From: Chitinophaga sp. GbtcB8
Lineage (GTDB): Bacteria > Bacteroidota > Bacteroidia > Chitinophagales > Chitinophagaceae
Reading direction: 5' to 3'
Assembly: GCF_019091455.1 (NCBI RefSeq)
Contig: NZ_JAGXJN010000022.1
Location: 1 to 64,000, forward strand
Length of the DNA stretch: 64,000 bases
Part shown: positions 41,346 to 49,868 of the stretch, in pieces
How the letters are laid out: each line of letters begins with the position of its first letter
Numbering within the stretch: position 1 is the first letter of the stretch
Notes under the pieces: model-generated
Seen by the model: the letters and a program-made list of their open reading frames with translations, nothing else
The model's database searches: none
What the model was told of the DNA's origin: nothing
Made by a program: the position numbers and the translations under genes

Positions 41346-43499
41346 TCATTGTTGTTTTGCTTTTTCTTTGGCCTGTTTTTCTTCATGTATTAATACTACT
41401 ATGGAGCGGCCGCCTATCTGCATAGTGCTTTGGGCTTTAAATACCTTTTTGCTGTCTTCTTTTTCCGGCTGCCCGGTATCCAGCAATACATGCCATTGAG
41501 CGCCGTAGGAGGCAGCAGGCAGCGTAAATGCAAGTGGTTCATGATGTGCATTCAGCATAAGGTAAAAGCTATCATCCACTATCTTTTCCCCTTTAGGGTC
41601 AATGGTGCGCAGGCCACGCCCATTCAGGTACACAGCCAGCGAGCGTGCAAAATCAGTATCCCAGTGCTCGTCCGACATTTCAGCGCCTTCAGGTAAGAAC
41701 CAGCCAATATCTTCTACGCCGGAACCTTCTACCGGCTGGCCGCGGAACCAGCGCCGGCGGCAAAATGCCGGGTGCTTAAGCCGCAGGTGGATCAGCCTTT
41801 TGGTAAAGTTCAGCAGGCTTTGATCCAGCTGATCCCAGTGCAGCCAGCTGATCTCATTATCCTGGCAATAGGCGTTGTTGTTACCTTGCTGTGTGCGGCC
41901 TGCTTCATCGCCCGCCACTATCATGGGCACACCCTGTGAAAGGAACAGGGTGGTAAGCAGGTTGCGTTTTTGCCGTTCCCGTAAAGCATTGATCAGCGGA
42001 TCTTCTGTATAGCCTTCTGCGCCACAGTTCCAGCTGCGGTTATGGCTTTCGCCATCCTGGTTATTTTCCCCGTTGGCCTCATTGTGCTTATCGTTATAGG
42101 AAACCAGGTCGTGCAGTGTAAAGCCATCATGCGCTGTAATGAAGTTGATGCTGGCTGTTGGACGGCGGTATTCTTCTTTATACAGGTCTGCGCTGCCGGT
42201 TAAGCGGGATGCAAATTCTGCCAGCGTGCTATCTGCGCCACGCCAGTAATCACGTATGCTGTCGCGGTACTTGCCATTCCACTCTGCCCATCCTGCGGGG
42301 AACTTGCCTACCTGGTAACCGCCTTCTCCTACATCCCAGGGCTCTGCTATCAGCTTTACCTGGGAGATCACGGGATCCTGGTGAATGATATCAAAGAAGG
42401 CGCTCAGCCGGTCCACTTCATGCAGCTCACGCGCTAAGGTGGCAGCCAGGTCAAAGCGGAAACCACCTACATGCATATCCAGCACCCAGTAACGCAGGCT
42501 GTCCATAATAAGCCGTAATACGCTGGGGAGGCGGGCATTCAGGGTATTGCCTGTGCCCGTATAATCCATGTAATAACGTTTATCTTCTGTTAACCGGTAG
42601 TAGTCTGCATTGGAAATACCACGGAAAGAAAGGGTAGGGCCCAGGTGATTACCTTCTGCCGTATGGTTGTATACCACATCCAGTATCACTTCTATCCCTG
42701 CCTTGTGCAGGGCCTTTACCATTTCCTTAAACTCGCGTACCTGTTCCCCGCAAATGCCGGACGCGGAGTAGCGTACATCCGGCGCAAAAAAGCCGATCGT
42801 ATTATAACCCCAGTAATTGGTTAATCCTTTATCGGCCAGGTAGCGGTCTGTAACAAAATGGTGCACGGGCATCAGCTCAATGGCAGTAATGCCCAGCTCC
42901 TTCAAATATTGAATGGCAGCGGGATGCGCCATGCCTTTGTAAGTGCCGCGCTCATTTTCCGGGATATCGGGGTGTAGCTTGGTGAATCCCTTTACATGTG
43001 CTTCATAGATCACGCTTTGATGATAAGGTGTTTTGGGAGGTTTATCGCCCTCCCAGTCAAAAGCCACATCTACCACCACGCTTTTGGGTACAAACGGGGA
43101 GCTGTCCGTGGTGCTAAAGCTTAGGTCTTCCTCAGGATGTCCCATTTCATAACCAAAAAGGGAATCATGCCACTCAATGGTGCCCGCAATAGCTTTTGCG
43201 TATGGATCTATTAAGAGCTTGTTAGGATTAAAGCGGTGGCCCTGCTGCGGCTCATAAGGGCCTTCCATGCGGTAGCCATACAGCTGCCCTGGCTGAATGC
43301 CGGGCAGGTAAAGATGCCATACATGGTTGGAGCGTTCTGTAAGTCTTACACATTCCTTTTCGGCGGCGCCTTTTGGCTCATCAAACAGGCATAAGTCTAC
43401 TCTGCTGGCATTTTCTGAATATATGGCAAAGTTCACACCTTCACCATCCCAGGTGGCGCCCAAAGGGTATGGGTGTCCCGGGTAAGTTGGTCTACTCAT
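41346..43499 (-). CDS. glgX: Glycogen debranching enzyme GlgX/TreX (isoamylase type)
   Basis: A 717-residue GH13 enzyme. The N-terminal CBM48-type domain contains HPYPLGATWDGEGVNFAIYS, then YEAHVKGFTKLHPDIPENER, VILDVVYNHTAEGNHLGPT, the nucleophile in VGGFRFDLAATLARELH, the acid/base in LIAEPWDVGEGGYQVGKFP, NFITAHDGFTLHDLVSYN and GDEAGRTQQGNNNAYCQDNE. It cleaves alpha-1,6 branches so that TreY can act on linear chains, and it is known as TreX where it works in that pathway. It is convergent with malQ-treZ-treY. The C-terminus is Lys/Gln-rich. Confidence 0.95.
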   Translation of the reverse strand: MSRPTYPGHPYPLGATWDGEGVNFAIYSENASRVDLCLFDEPKGAAEKECVRLTERSNHVWHLYLPGIQPGQLYGYRMEGPYEPQQGHRFNPNKLLIDPYAKAIAGTIEWHDSLFGYEMGHPEEDLSFSTTDSSPFVPKSVVVDVAFDWEGDKPPKTPYHQSVIYEAHVKGFTKLHPDIPENERGTYKGMAHPAAIQYLKELGITAIELMPVHHFVTDRYLADKGLTNYWGYNTIGFFAPDVRYSASGICGEQVREFKEMVKALHKAGIEVILDVVYNHTAEGNHLGPTLSFRGISNADYYRLTEDKRYYMDYTGTGNTLNARLPSVLRLIMDSLRYWVLDMHVGGFRFDLAATLARELHEVDRLSAFFDIIHQDPVISQVKLIAEPWDVGEGGYQVGKFPAGWAEWNGKYRDSIRDYWRGADSTLAEFASRLTGSADLYKEEYRRPTASINFITAHDGFTLHDLVSYNDKHNEANGENNQDGESHNRSWNCGAEGYTEDPLINALRERQKRNLLTTLFLSQGVPMIVAGDEAGRTQQGNNNAYCQDNEISWLHWDQLDQSLLNFTKRLIHLRLKHPAFCRRRWFRGQPVEGSGVEDIGWFLPEGAEMSDEHWDTDFARSLAVYLNGRGLRTIDPKGEKIVDDSFYLMLNAHHEPLAFTLPAASYGAQWHVLLDTGQPEKEDSKKVFKAQSTMQIGGRSIVVLIHEEKQAKEKAKQQ

Positions 43500-43614
43500 A
43501 GTACAATATGCTGGTTTGCATTTGTCCTTTCATCAATTATGGTGCCTGTAAATTATTAGCACAGAGGTATTTGGAGTGAACGGCCGGTGACCGGAAAAAT
43601 ATTAACTTCAACTT

Positions 43615-44310
43615 ATGGAAGAGCCTGAAAAATTACAAAGGGTGGTAGAAGCCCGCATGAAGCTAAAAGCCCGCTTTGAGGAAAAAATGAAAGCCACCCC
43701 TTCTGTGGCCGATGACCGGCCAATGGGTCAGGGAAACCTCAACCGGCACGGCATGCCGGTAGTGCCCGTGGGGCAGATCATTACTAAAAAATGGCCGGTG
43801 CTGGACCTGGGCATTCAACCTTCCATACCCTTAGATAAATGGCGGCTGATAGTGGATGGAGAGGTAGAAAACCCGCTGGTATTAACCTGGGATGATTTTA
43901 TGGCCCTGCCACAAACTGTTGATACTTCCGACTTTCACTGTGTAACTACCTGGTCAAAACTGGATATGAAATGGGAAGGTGTGCGCCTGATGGATATTGC
44001 CGCCCTGGCACAGCCTAAAGATACTGCCACCCATTTAATGTGTTACGGGTACGATGAGTATACGACTAATGTGGCGCTGGAAGAGGCGCTAAAACCGGAT
44101 GTGCTGCTGGTGCACACTTTTGACGGGCAGCCTTTGCCTAAAGAGCACGGCGGCCCGGTGCGGATGATAACACCGCAATTATATGCCTGGAAAGGTTCCA
44201 AGTGGATCAGCCGGATTGAATTTTTAGCCGGTAACCGTTTAGGGTTCTGGGAAGAAAGAGGTTATTCCAATACTGCGTATCCCTGGCGTAATGACCGCTA
44301 CAGCCGCTAA
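43615..44310 (+). CDS. Sulfite-oxidase-like molybdopterin oxidoreductase (YuiH-like)
   Basis: A 231-residue soluble protein with the sulfite oxidase molybdopterin domain. The Mo-ligating cysteine is Cys109 in DFHCVTTWSKLDMKWEGVRL. Also seen: WRLIVDGEVENPLVLTWDDF, LPKEHGGPVRMITPQLYAWK and GSKWISRIEFL. There is no twin-arginine signal, haem domain or dimer domain, as in the short YuiH-type branch, so it is likely cytoplasmic and of unknown substrate. The first 45 residues are charged and probably helical. It is divergent from glgX. Confidence 0.87.
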   Translation: MEEPEKLQRVVEARMKLKARFEEKMKATPSVADDRPMGQGNLNRHGMPVVPVGQIITKKWPVLDLGIQPSIPLDKWRLIVDGEVENPLVLTWDDFMALPQTVDTSDFHCVTTWSKLDMKWEGVRLMDIAALAQPKDTATHLMCYGYDEYTTNVALEEALKPDVLLVHTFDGQPLPKEHGGPVRMITPQLYAWKGSKWISRIEFLAGNRLGFWEERGYSNTAYPWRNDRYSR

Positions 44311-44323
44311 GGTTTCTTTCCTC

Positions 44324-44599
44324 TTAATTCTTACCCCCTTTAAATTGCGGTGGCAGCTTCTTAATATGTTCGCAGATCACGTCCATGATCTGCTTGCCTT
44401 TTGGGGTTAAGGCCTGCTCTTCAGGATAACAGGGAATATCAGCATCATCTTTCTGCACAATGTCAAAACTTGCCGGTATGTCCTGGGTGAGGTGCCCGGG
44501 AGGCTTTACGTGGTATACAATATTGGATGTTTGGCGTTCCATATCAATATCGATCATATATTGAACACCATCGAGGGTAATAGTAATGGGCCTGTTCAT
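44324..44599 (-). CDS. Hypothetical 91-residue protein
   Basis: A small acidic protein opening ITITLDGVQYMIDIDMERQT, with a proline-rich middle (HVKPPGHLTQDIPASFDIVQ) and a C-terminal helix (MDVICEHIKKLPPQFKGG). There is no signal peptide or membrane segment. Strand-rich N-terminus and clean codon use suggest a real gene, but no family is recognised. It sits convergent to the sulfite-oxidase-like gene with 13 bp between stops. A REP-like repeat separates it from the sterol-desaturase-like gene upstream. Confidence 0.6.
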   Translation of the reverse strand: MNRPITITLDGVQYMIDIDMERQTSNIVYHVKPPGHLTQDIPASFDIVQKDDADIPCYPEEQALTPKGKQIMDVICEHIKKLPPQFKGGKN

Positions 44600-44652
44600 A
44601 GTACTGTTCCTTTATAAATTTCATAGCAATGATCAGGCCTTTTATTAAAATT

Positions 44653-44727
44653 GCGTCATTGCGAGGAGCAAAGTAAAGCCAGGGCGTGTGGGGCGACGAA
44701 GCCTTCCGGCTCCCTGCAATGACGCGA
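44653..44727 (+). repeat. REP-like repeat, copy 2 (GTCATTGCGAGGAGC family)
   Basis: Starts GCGTCATTGCGAGGAGC and ends CTCCCTGCAATGACGCG, so the ends are complementary. It contains the GGCGACGAAGC block shared with copy 1 at 34024-34083. It lies between the 91-residue gene and the sterol-desaturase-like gene. Confidence 0.72.
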
Positions 44728-44739
44728 TTATTAGTTAAA

Positions 44740-45792
44740 CTAAACGGCCTGGCTGGTTTCCAGCGGCAGCACAGATGTTTGCTCAGCAGCCTGCTGTTGT
44801 GCCTTCTGCTGCTCCTCCTCCTGGTAAGCAGCTTTTACAATGTTGGCGGTTTTATGATCGCCGGTATGGCTCCAGCCCGGCGGCATAATAATGTAGAGGA
44901 GCTTACTTTTAATGCCGGGTGCTTTTCTGATGTCTTTCCACAGGTAATAAAATTCCCCGAAATATACATCCAGCAGATTATTAGGATTTAATTGCCGGGT
45001 AATGCCATATTCAATTGCCACTTCCTTTTTCTCATACTGGAAAGTACCGAACACTTTATCCCAGATGTTGAGCAGGTTGCAGAAATTGGTATCCATATAC
45101 AGCGGGTTGCGTGCATGGTGTACGCGGTGGGCGGAAGGTGTAAGAATGATCTTATTCAAAAAGCCCAGGCGGCCATCCGGCAGCAGGTTTTCTCCCACAT
45201 GTATGAATGCACCCCAGAAACCATCAATAAACATAATAAAGAACAGCAGGGGCGGGTTCACGCCGGCCAGTATGCAAATGGTGGTACGGATCACATCCGC
45301 ATATGGGCCTTCCAGGAAAAAGTGCGCATGGCTTACAAACAGGTTCATGTTCTGCGGCGCATGGTGTGTGGAGTGCAGGCACCAGAAGATCCGGACCTTA
45401 TGCCCCAGGTAATGGTAAATGAAATGGGAAAACTCCCATACAATATAACCGTATATTAACCAGTACCACGTAAACGTAGTATGGAACAGCGCCAGTTTTT
45501 CAAACAGCCCTATACAGAATGCAATGGCTGCAATGGAAATAAAGCGGCCTATAAACCGGTTCAGCACAAAAATGAAGAAGGGCATTTTATAGTCCTCTAC
45601 CTTAAACCGTTTATATACCAGGGCACGGCCTATTTCTAACAGCAATAGTAAAGGTATCACGGGTGAAACGGCCGTAAGCACGCCATTAAACGTAAGCAGG
45701 GCTTTGTAATCACCGGTTTTATACATTTCCAGCAACTGTCCTATCCCCAGAAAGGAAATCAACTCGTGATACAATGTCTGTAATACTTCCAT
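44740..45792 (-). CDS. Sterol desaturase/fatty acid hydroxylase family membrane protein
   Basis: A 350-residue protein with about five membrane segments and the histidine clusters of the family: HFIYHYLGHKVRIFWCLHST (HxxxH then H), HSTHHAPQNMN (HxxHH) and SAHRVHHARNPLYMDTNF (HxxHH), which bind two irons. These enzymes hydroxylate or desaturate lipids. Bacterial substrates vary, so none is given. The C-terminal tail of about 40 residues is rich in Gln, Ala and Glu and has no counterpart in the catalytic core. The gene is 3 bp downstream of the ThuA gene and so shares its transcript. Confidence 0.87.
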   Translation of the reverse strand: MEVLQTLYHELISFLGIGQLLEMYKTGDYKALLTFNGVLTAVSPVIPLLLLLEIGRALVYKRFKVEDYKMPFFIFVLNRFIGRFISIAAIAFCIGLFEKLALFHTTFTWYWLIYGYIVWEFSHFIYHYLGHKVRIFWCLHSTHHAPQNMNLFVSHAHFFLEGPYADVIRTTICILAGVNPPLLFFIMFIDGFWGAFIHVGENLLPDGRLGFLNKIILTPSAHRVHHARNPLYMDTNFCNLLNIWDKVFGTFQYEKKEVAIEYGITRQLNPNNLLDVYFGEFYYLWKDIRKAPGIKSKLLYIIMPPGWSHTGDHKTANIVKAAYQEEEQQKAQQQAAEQTSVLPLETSQAV

Positions 45793-45795
45793 CAG

Positions 45796-46647
45796 TTAAC
45801 TTTTTTTATGGTTTCCGCTACCCAGCCATAACAACGCATCAATGATCAGCTGATCCTGTTGTTTATTGCCGAACGTGTAAGATAATGTCCTGTTGGTTTT
45901 GCCTTCATAGTCCATATCATTATGGCCCATATTCAGGTACAACATTTTATAACGTTGATTGGTCCATACTACGGGGTAATATCCGCTATGCCATATTTCA
46001 TATTGTTTGGGGCCGGTGCCCAGCGGAAAGCTGGTAGAATCAATGGACAACAATATTTTTATATCGGGGTTCTTACGCAGATCATTTTCCCAGCGGTACC
46101 ATTCATTGGGCGATGCTTTAATGAGCGCACCCAGGTGTCTTGTTACAGGATGTTGCTTATCTTCCACTTTCAGAAAAGCGGAAGTAGGCCGCCAGGTATT
46201 GCTGCCATATGCGCCGGAACCTAAGAAGGTATTGTGATACCAGTCCCAGTTCTGCGGATAGGCAGACGGTGTTAATGCAAATGCGGAGAAGTGAAAGCCC
46301 ATCCAGCCGCCACCGTTTTCCATATATTTTTGAAAGGCATTTCTTTGCTCCGGTTTATCCGGGCGTGTATCCAGGAACACTACTACCTGGTAGTTTGAAA
46401 GAAAGGCGTCATTTAAATTATCCCAGTTGTTGGTTGAATCGTAAGTGAAGTGATATTTTTTAGCCATGGCCGGAAACCATTGATTGGCTTCATGTACAAA
46501 GCTGATGTGCGCAAGGTCTTCTTTGCCGGTATAAAAAGCGATCACTTTAAATTTGGGAGGGGTGATCCGGGCAGTAGCTCCGGTATGACATAACAAGCAT
46601 ACTAGGAAGGTAACAAGGACCTGAGTAATTTTGCTGTGGAATTTCAT
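45796..46647 (-). CDS. ThuA domain-containing exported protein (second copy)
   Basis: A 283-residue protein with a signal peptide (MKFHSKITQVLVTFLVCLLC, then HTGATA). The ThuA fold shows FKVIAFYTGKEDLAHISFVH, YQVVVFLDTRPDKPEQRNAF, NGGGWMGFHFSAFAL, KQHPVTRHLGALIKASPNEW, YYPVVWTNQRYKMLYLNMGH and FGNKQQDQLIIDALLWLG. It matches the copy at 33212 in order but differs widely in residues. A role in sugar metabolism is inferred only from the family name. It is transcribed with the sterol-desaturase-like gene and divergent from the TRIC gene. Confidence 0.86.
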   Translation of the reverse strand: MKFHSKITQVLVTFLVCLLCHTGATARITPPKFKVIAFYTGKEDLAHISFVHEANQWFPAMAKKYHFTYDSTNNWDNLNDAFLSNYQVVVFLDTRPDKPEQRNAFQKYMENGGGWMGFHFSAFALTPSAYPQNWDWYHNTFLGSGAYGSNTWRPTSAFLKVEDKQHPVTRHLGALIKASPNEWYRWENDLRKNPDIKILLSIDSTSFPLGTGPKQYEIWHSGYYPVVWTNQRYKMLYLNMGHNDMDYEGKTNRTLSYTFGNKQQDQLIIDALLWLGSGNHKKS

Positions 46648-46732
46648 GTTATAAATTTAAATTTTTTAATGCTCTTATCCTACTAAAATGGGCATAGATT
46701 CCACAGTTTGAACGAAATTGTACATAACGCAC

Positions 46733-46769
46733 CATACATACGAAACCCTTTGTATGCCTGGTTTGTATG
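46733..46769. promoter_or_regulatory. Repeated GTATG/CATAC sites before the TRIC gene
   Basis: TTTGTATG occurs at 46749-46756 and 46762-46769, 13 bases apart, facing CATACATACGAAA at 46733-46745. The arrangement of direct and inverted copies in the 173-bp divergent region suggests an operator, but the evidence is weak. Confidence 0.25.
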
Positions 46770-46820
46770 AAGTTTATTTTGTAGTTTATCTACCCTTAAT
46801 GAGCTATAAAACCAAATACT

Positions 46821-47435
46821 ATGTTGCACATACTTTACATTATTGCTATTACTGCAGAGGCAATGACTGCCGCTTTATCGGCAGGCCGCCGTAATATGGA
46901 TTGGGTAGGTGTTTGTATGATTGCCTGGGTAACGGCTCTGGGTGGCGGAACCATCCGTAATATCTTATTAGGCCATTATCCTATGACCTGGGTAAGCCAT
47001 CCGGAGTACCTGCTGATCACCGCAGGTGCCGCTCTTTTTGCTGCGCTGATCGCATCTTTCATGCGCCGCTTAAAAATGTTGTTCCTGTACCTGGATGCGC
47101 TGGGCCTGGTGGTATTCACTATTATTGGCTGCCAGCTGGCGGAGGAAATGCATTTACCTGTTATCATCATTTTATTAAGCGGTATGATCACCGGTTGCGC
47201 AGGCGGTGTGTTGCGCGATGTGTTGTGTAATGATATTCCACTGTTATTCCGTAAGGAGGTATATGCCAGTGTAGCCATTGTTACCGGTGGTGTGTATTTA
47301 GGTATGGAAGCGATGGGAAGCAGTGCAGAATGGGCTACAGTGATAGCGGCTATAGTGGGGTTAATACTACGCCTGCTGGCCATACGGTATGAATGGCAGA
47401 TGCCGAAGTTCGTGTATCACGAAGAGTGGGAATAA
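46821..47435 (+). CDS. Trimeric intracellular cation channel (TRIC/UPF0126) family protein
   Basis: A 204-residue membrane protein with about seven segments in two homologous halves: ALGGGTIRNILLGHYPMTWV in the first and ITGCAGGVLRDVLCNDIPLL in the second. These are the GGG-x-x-R-D/N motifs of the bacterial TRIC/YadS family, which form homotrimeric potassium-selective channels. The two-repeat order and length are typical. It has its own upstream region and ends at a strong bidirectional terminator. Confidence 0.88.
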   Translation: MLHILYIIAITAEAMTAALSAGRRNMDWVGVCMIAWVTALGGGTIRNILLGHYPMTWVSHPEYLLITAGAALFAALIASFMRRLKMLFLYLDALGLVVFTIIGCQLAEEMHLPVIIILLSGMITGCAGGVLRDVLCNDIPLLFRKEVYASVAIVTGGVYLGMEAMGSSAEWATVIAAIVGLILRLLAIRYEWQMPKFVYHEEWE

Positions 47436-47468
47436 AAAAGCATGCAGCACCAGCGCTGCATGCTTTTT
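47435..47468. terminator. Bidirectional terminator after the TRIC gene
   Basis: AAAAAGCATGCAGC (47435-47448) pairs perfectly with GCTGCATGCTTTTT (47455-47468). It serves the TRIC gene on + and the CDGSH gene on -. Confidence 0.87.
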
Positions 47469-47482
47469 AACGTTTAATAATA

Positions 47483-47710
47483 TCAGTTGGTTTTTTTAGG
47501 CGGCAATGCAAAAGCAATAGCTTCATGTTCAAAGTGGCCTTTGTGGGAAGCATCGCAGAAAGGTTTGTTCTGGGAAAGCCCGCAGCGGCATATAGACACT
47601 GCTTCGCGCCCGCCTAAATCATAAACATTGCCATTCTTATCCACAATTTCAAAATCGCCCTCAATTTTCAGAGAGCCGTTACTGTTAACAGTGATCTTAG
47701 TAGTAGCCAT
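47483..47710 (-). CDS. CDGSH iron-sulfur domain protein
   Basis: A 75-residue protein with the CDGSH motif CRCGLSQNKPFCDASHKGHF (C-x-C-x8-C-D-x-S-H; the third Cys, Asp, Ser and His are present and Gly is Ala), which binds a [2Fe-2S] cluster. Bacterial members act in iron-sulfur or redox balance, and the exact role is unknown. The start is placed at 47710 (MATTKITVNSNGSLKIEGDF), giving normal length, with two TACTTTTG boxes upstream. The frame stays open for 84 more codons upstream (to 47962), but that stretch resembles no domain. Confidence 0.85.
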   Translation of the reverse strand: MATTKITVNSNGSLKIEGDFEIVDKNGNVYDLGGREAVSICRCGLSQNKPFCDASHKGHFEHEAIAFALPPKKTN

Positions 47711-47731
47711 TGGTCGTATTGTATTAGCCGT

Positions 47732-47753
47732 CAAAAGTAAGGAAACAAAAGTA
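47732..47753 (-). promoter_or_regulatory. Tandem -7 boxes (TACTTTTG x2) before the CDGSH gene
   Basis: CAAAAGTA at 47732-47739 and again at 47746-47753 gives two TACTTTTG boxes on the minus strand, both fitting TAnnTTTG and 14 bases apart. The nearer one is 22 bases from the start codon at 47710, the same distance as for other genes here. This supports the short start. Beyond the boxes, 47754-47995 shows no other feature. Confidence 0.45.
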
Positions 47754-47995
47754 ATATCCCCATTTTCCCCTGAGAGCCCGGGTGCTGGCCACAAACCTTC
47801 TGATGTGTACCTGGATGCGGGCTTTGAAAACCTCCCGCACTTTTCATTTGCATTTAAGAAAACATATGGGGTAGCACCGTCGCTGTTATAGCTGGTTGCC
47901 AGTGCCGTAAAATTGCTGTGGTTTACCACTGGTAACATTCTGCGGTAGGGTTTCAGTAGCATTTGTTATTTTAATTTCACTAAAAACAATGCATC

Positions 47996-49180
47996 ATGAA
48001 ATTCCCTGCCTGGAAAAAGCGTCCGACCCCGGAAAAACCGAAAAAATCAAAATTACGGGAGTGGCTGGATGCAGGCGTATTTGCCATTATAGCAGCTACG
48101 GTGATCCGTACGTTTATTTTTGAGGCGTATTGCATTCCCTCCGGCTCCATGGAGAGAACGCTGCTGGTAAATGATTACCTGTTCGTGAGCAAAATAAGCT
48201 ACGGCCCCCGCATTCCTATGACACCACTGGCCATACCCCTGGTGCATAATAAAATGCCATTTACAAAATATACTCCTTCCTACAGCACGGCCGTGGAATG
48301 GAAATACCGCCGCCTGCCGGGTTTTACGCATATTAAGAAAAACGACATTGTAGTATTTAACTTACCGGAAGGGGATACTGTGGCGCTGGAAGTAGAGGAA
48401 TCCCGTAACTATTATGATCTGGTGCGGAGACTGGGACATGACGAGGTTTGGAAACGCTATCACATACTGGCAAGGCCTGTTGATAAAAGAGAGAATATTA
48501 TTAAACGCTGCCTGGCCACTGCCGGCGATACTTTGCAGATCATAAACGGTATTGTATATGTAAACCGCCAGCAGGCGCTTATAGCCCCGCATAGCGAAAG
48601 ACCTTACTGGGTACAAACGGATGGCGAAGAGCTGAATGCCAGCCGCATGGACGACCTGGGCCTGATAGACCCTGCCGTACCGGGCGATACTGCCGGCAAG
48701 TACCAGTATAACCTTACCCGCGGCGATGTAGCCACGCTGCAAACTTTCCGCGCAGTAAAAAACATCCAGGCCGATATTGATAAGAACCGGAACGAAGATG
48801 CTTCCGTATTCCCGCATGATACTGCTTACTACCACTGGAACCAGGACAATTTTGGCCCGCTGGTAATTCCGCAGCAAGGACAAACGGTAGCAGTGAACCG
48901 CAGCACCATTGAGCTATACAGGCGCATTATTACCGTGTATGAAGGCAACCAGCTGGAAGAAAGGGATGGTAAATATTACATTAACAACCAGCCTGCAGAT
49001 ACCTATACCTTTAAAATGAATTATTACTGGATGATGGGCGATGTCCGCCACAACTCCCTGGATAGCCGCTACTGGGGCTTTGTACCGGAAGATCATATAG
49101 TAGGGAAAGCCTGGATCACCTGGTTGAGCTATGGTAAGGAAGGGCCGAGGTGGAGCCGGTTTTTCAGGGCCATTAAATAA
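47996..49180 (+). CDS. lepB: Signal peptidase I
   Basis: A 394-residue type I signal peptidase. A Lys/Pro-rich N-terminus precedes one membrane helix (GVFAIIAATVIRTFIFEAY) and the catalytic serine, Ser51, in CIPSGSMERTLLVND. The catalytic lysine is Lys170 in NIIKRCLATAGDTLQI. The closing box is MMGDVRHNSLDSRYWGFVPE. Two inserts (about residues 70-110 and 190-320) make it much longer than E. coli LepB, as is usual in Bacteroidota. It removes signal peptides at the outer face of the inner membrane. Confidence 0.93.
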   Translation: MKFPAWKKRPTPEKPKKSKLREWLDAGVFAIIAATVIRTFIFEAYCIPSGSMERTLLVNDYLFVSKISYGPRIPMTPLAIPLVHNKMPFTKYTPSYSTAVEWKYRRLPGFTHIKKNDIVVFNLPEGDTVALEVEESRNYYDLVRRLGHDEVWKRYHILARPVDKRENIIKRCLATAGDTLQIINGIVYVNRQQALIAPHSERPYWVQTDGEELNASRMDDLGLIDPAVPGDTAGKYQYNLTRGDVATLQTFRAVKNIQADIDKNRNEDASVFPHDTAYYHWNQDNFGPLVIPQQGQTVAVNRSTIELYRRIITVYEGNQLEERDGKYYINNQPADTYTFKMNYYWMMGDVRHNSLDSRYWGFVPEDHIVGKAWITWLSYGKEGPRWSRFFRAIK

Positions 49181-49186
49181 AAAAGG

Positions 49187-49194
49187 TACCTTCG
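49187..49194 (+). promoter_or_regulatory. -7-like box (TACCTTCG) before the DUF1415 gene
   Basis: TACCTTCG differs from TAnnTTTG at one base and lies seven bases before the ATG at 49202, which would give a leaderless or nearly leaderless message if used. Confidence 0.25.
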
Positions 49195-49201
49195 CCGGCA
49201 T

Positions 49202-49744
49202 ATGGATGAACTGCAGGTAATTGCACAAACCCAGCAATGGATCAAAGTATTGGTAATTGGCTGTAATTTTTGCCCCTTTGCCGCAAGGGCTATGGAGCAG
49301 CACAGCATTCATTACCAGGTGGAAACCGGCACCAGCTGGAGCGCTGGCCGTAAAGCGCTGCAACAGGAATGTGAGCGCCTGGACAATGATGCGTCTATTG
49401 GTACTACGTTAATTATTTTCCCAACAGCATTCCCGGTATTTGATGAATACCTGCAGTTTTTAACATACGCTGAAAAACAGCTGCACAAGAATGGGTATGA
49501 CGGTATTTACCAGCTGGCCAGCTTTCATCCGCTGTACCGCTTTGCAGGCAGCGCGTTTAATGACGCAGCTAATTACACCAACCGCTCTGTTTATCCTATG
49601 TTACACCTGTTACGGGAAGAAAGTATCCGCAAGGCGCTGGAATTTTATCCGCATTCCGCAGCAGGCATACCGGAAAATAATATTCACTTTGCCCGCGAAA
49701 AAGGTACAGCGTATATGAAGCTGCTGCGCGACAGCTGTTTATAA
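49202..49744 (+). CDS. DUF1415 family protein
   Basis: A 180-residue soluble protein with the DUF1415 features TQQWIKVLVIGCNFCPFAAR (a CxxC pair), TTLIIFPTAFPVFDEYLQFL, YQLASFHPLYRFAGSAFNDA and ANYTNRSVYPMLHLLREESI. The function is unknown. The conserved CxxC and His suggest metal binding or redox chemistry. It follows lepB by 21 bp, and its stop codon is immediately followed by palindromic element 2. Confidence 0.88.
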   Translation: MDELQVIAQTQQWIKVLVIGCNFCPFAARAMEQHSIHYQVETGTSWSAGRKALQQECERLDNDASIGTTLIIFPTAFPVFDEYLQFLTYAEKQLHKNGYDGIYQLASFHPLYRFAGSAFNDAANYTNRSVYPMLHLLREESIRKALEFYPHSAAGIPENNIHFAREKGTAYMKLLRDSCL

Positions 49745-49861
49745 GAGAATGTAAAATCATAAATGTAAAATGTAAAAGGGAATGCAGCGAAGTCCGATCA
49801 GGACTTAATCGCTGCATTCCCTTTTACATTTATGATTTAAAATTTTACATTTTACATTCTC
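49745..49861. repeat. Palindromic element, copy 2 (ATGTAAAA/TCATAA family, inverted relative to copy 1)
   Basis: A 117-bp near-palindrome starting at the base after the DUF1415 stop and ending seven bases before the convergent DUF4440-like stop. Outer arms are GAGAATGTAAAAT, and the inner stem of 23 bases includes GGGAATGCAGCGA. The loop is a further hairpin, AGTCC/GGACT, where copy 1 has CCGGG/CCCGG. Its left arm corresponds to the right arm of copy 1 and the reverse, so it is the same asymmetric element inserted the other way round. Confidence 0.88.
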
Positions 49862-49868
49862 TTCGGGA

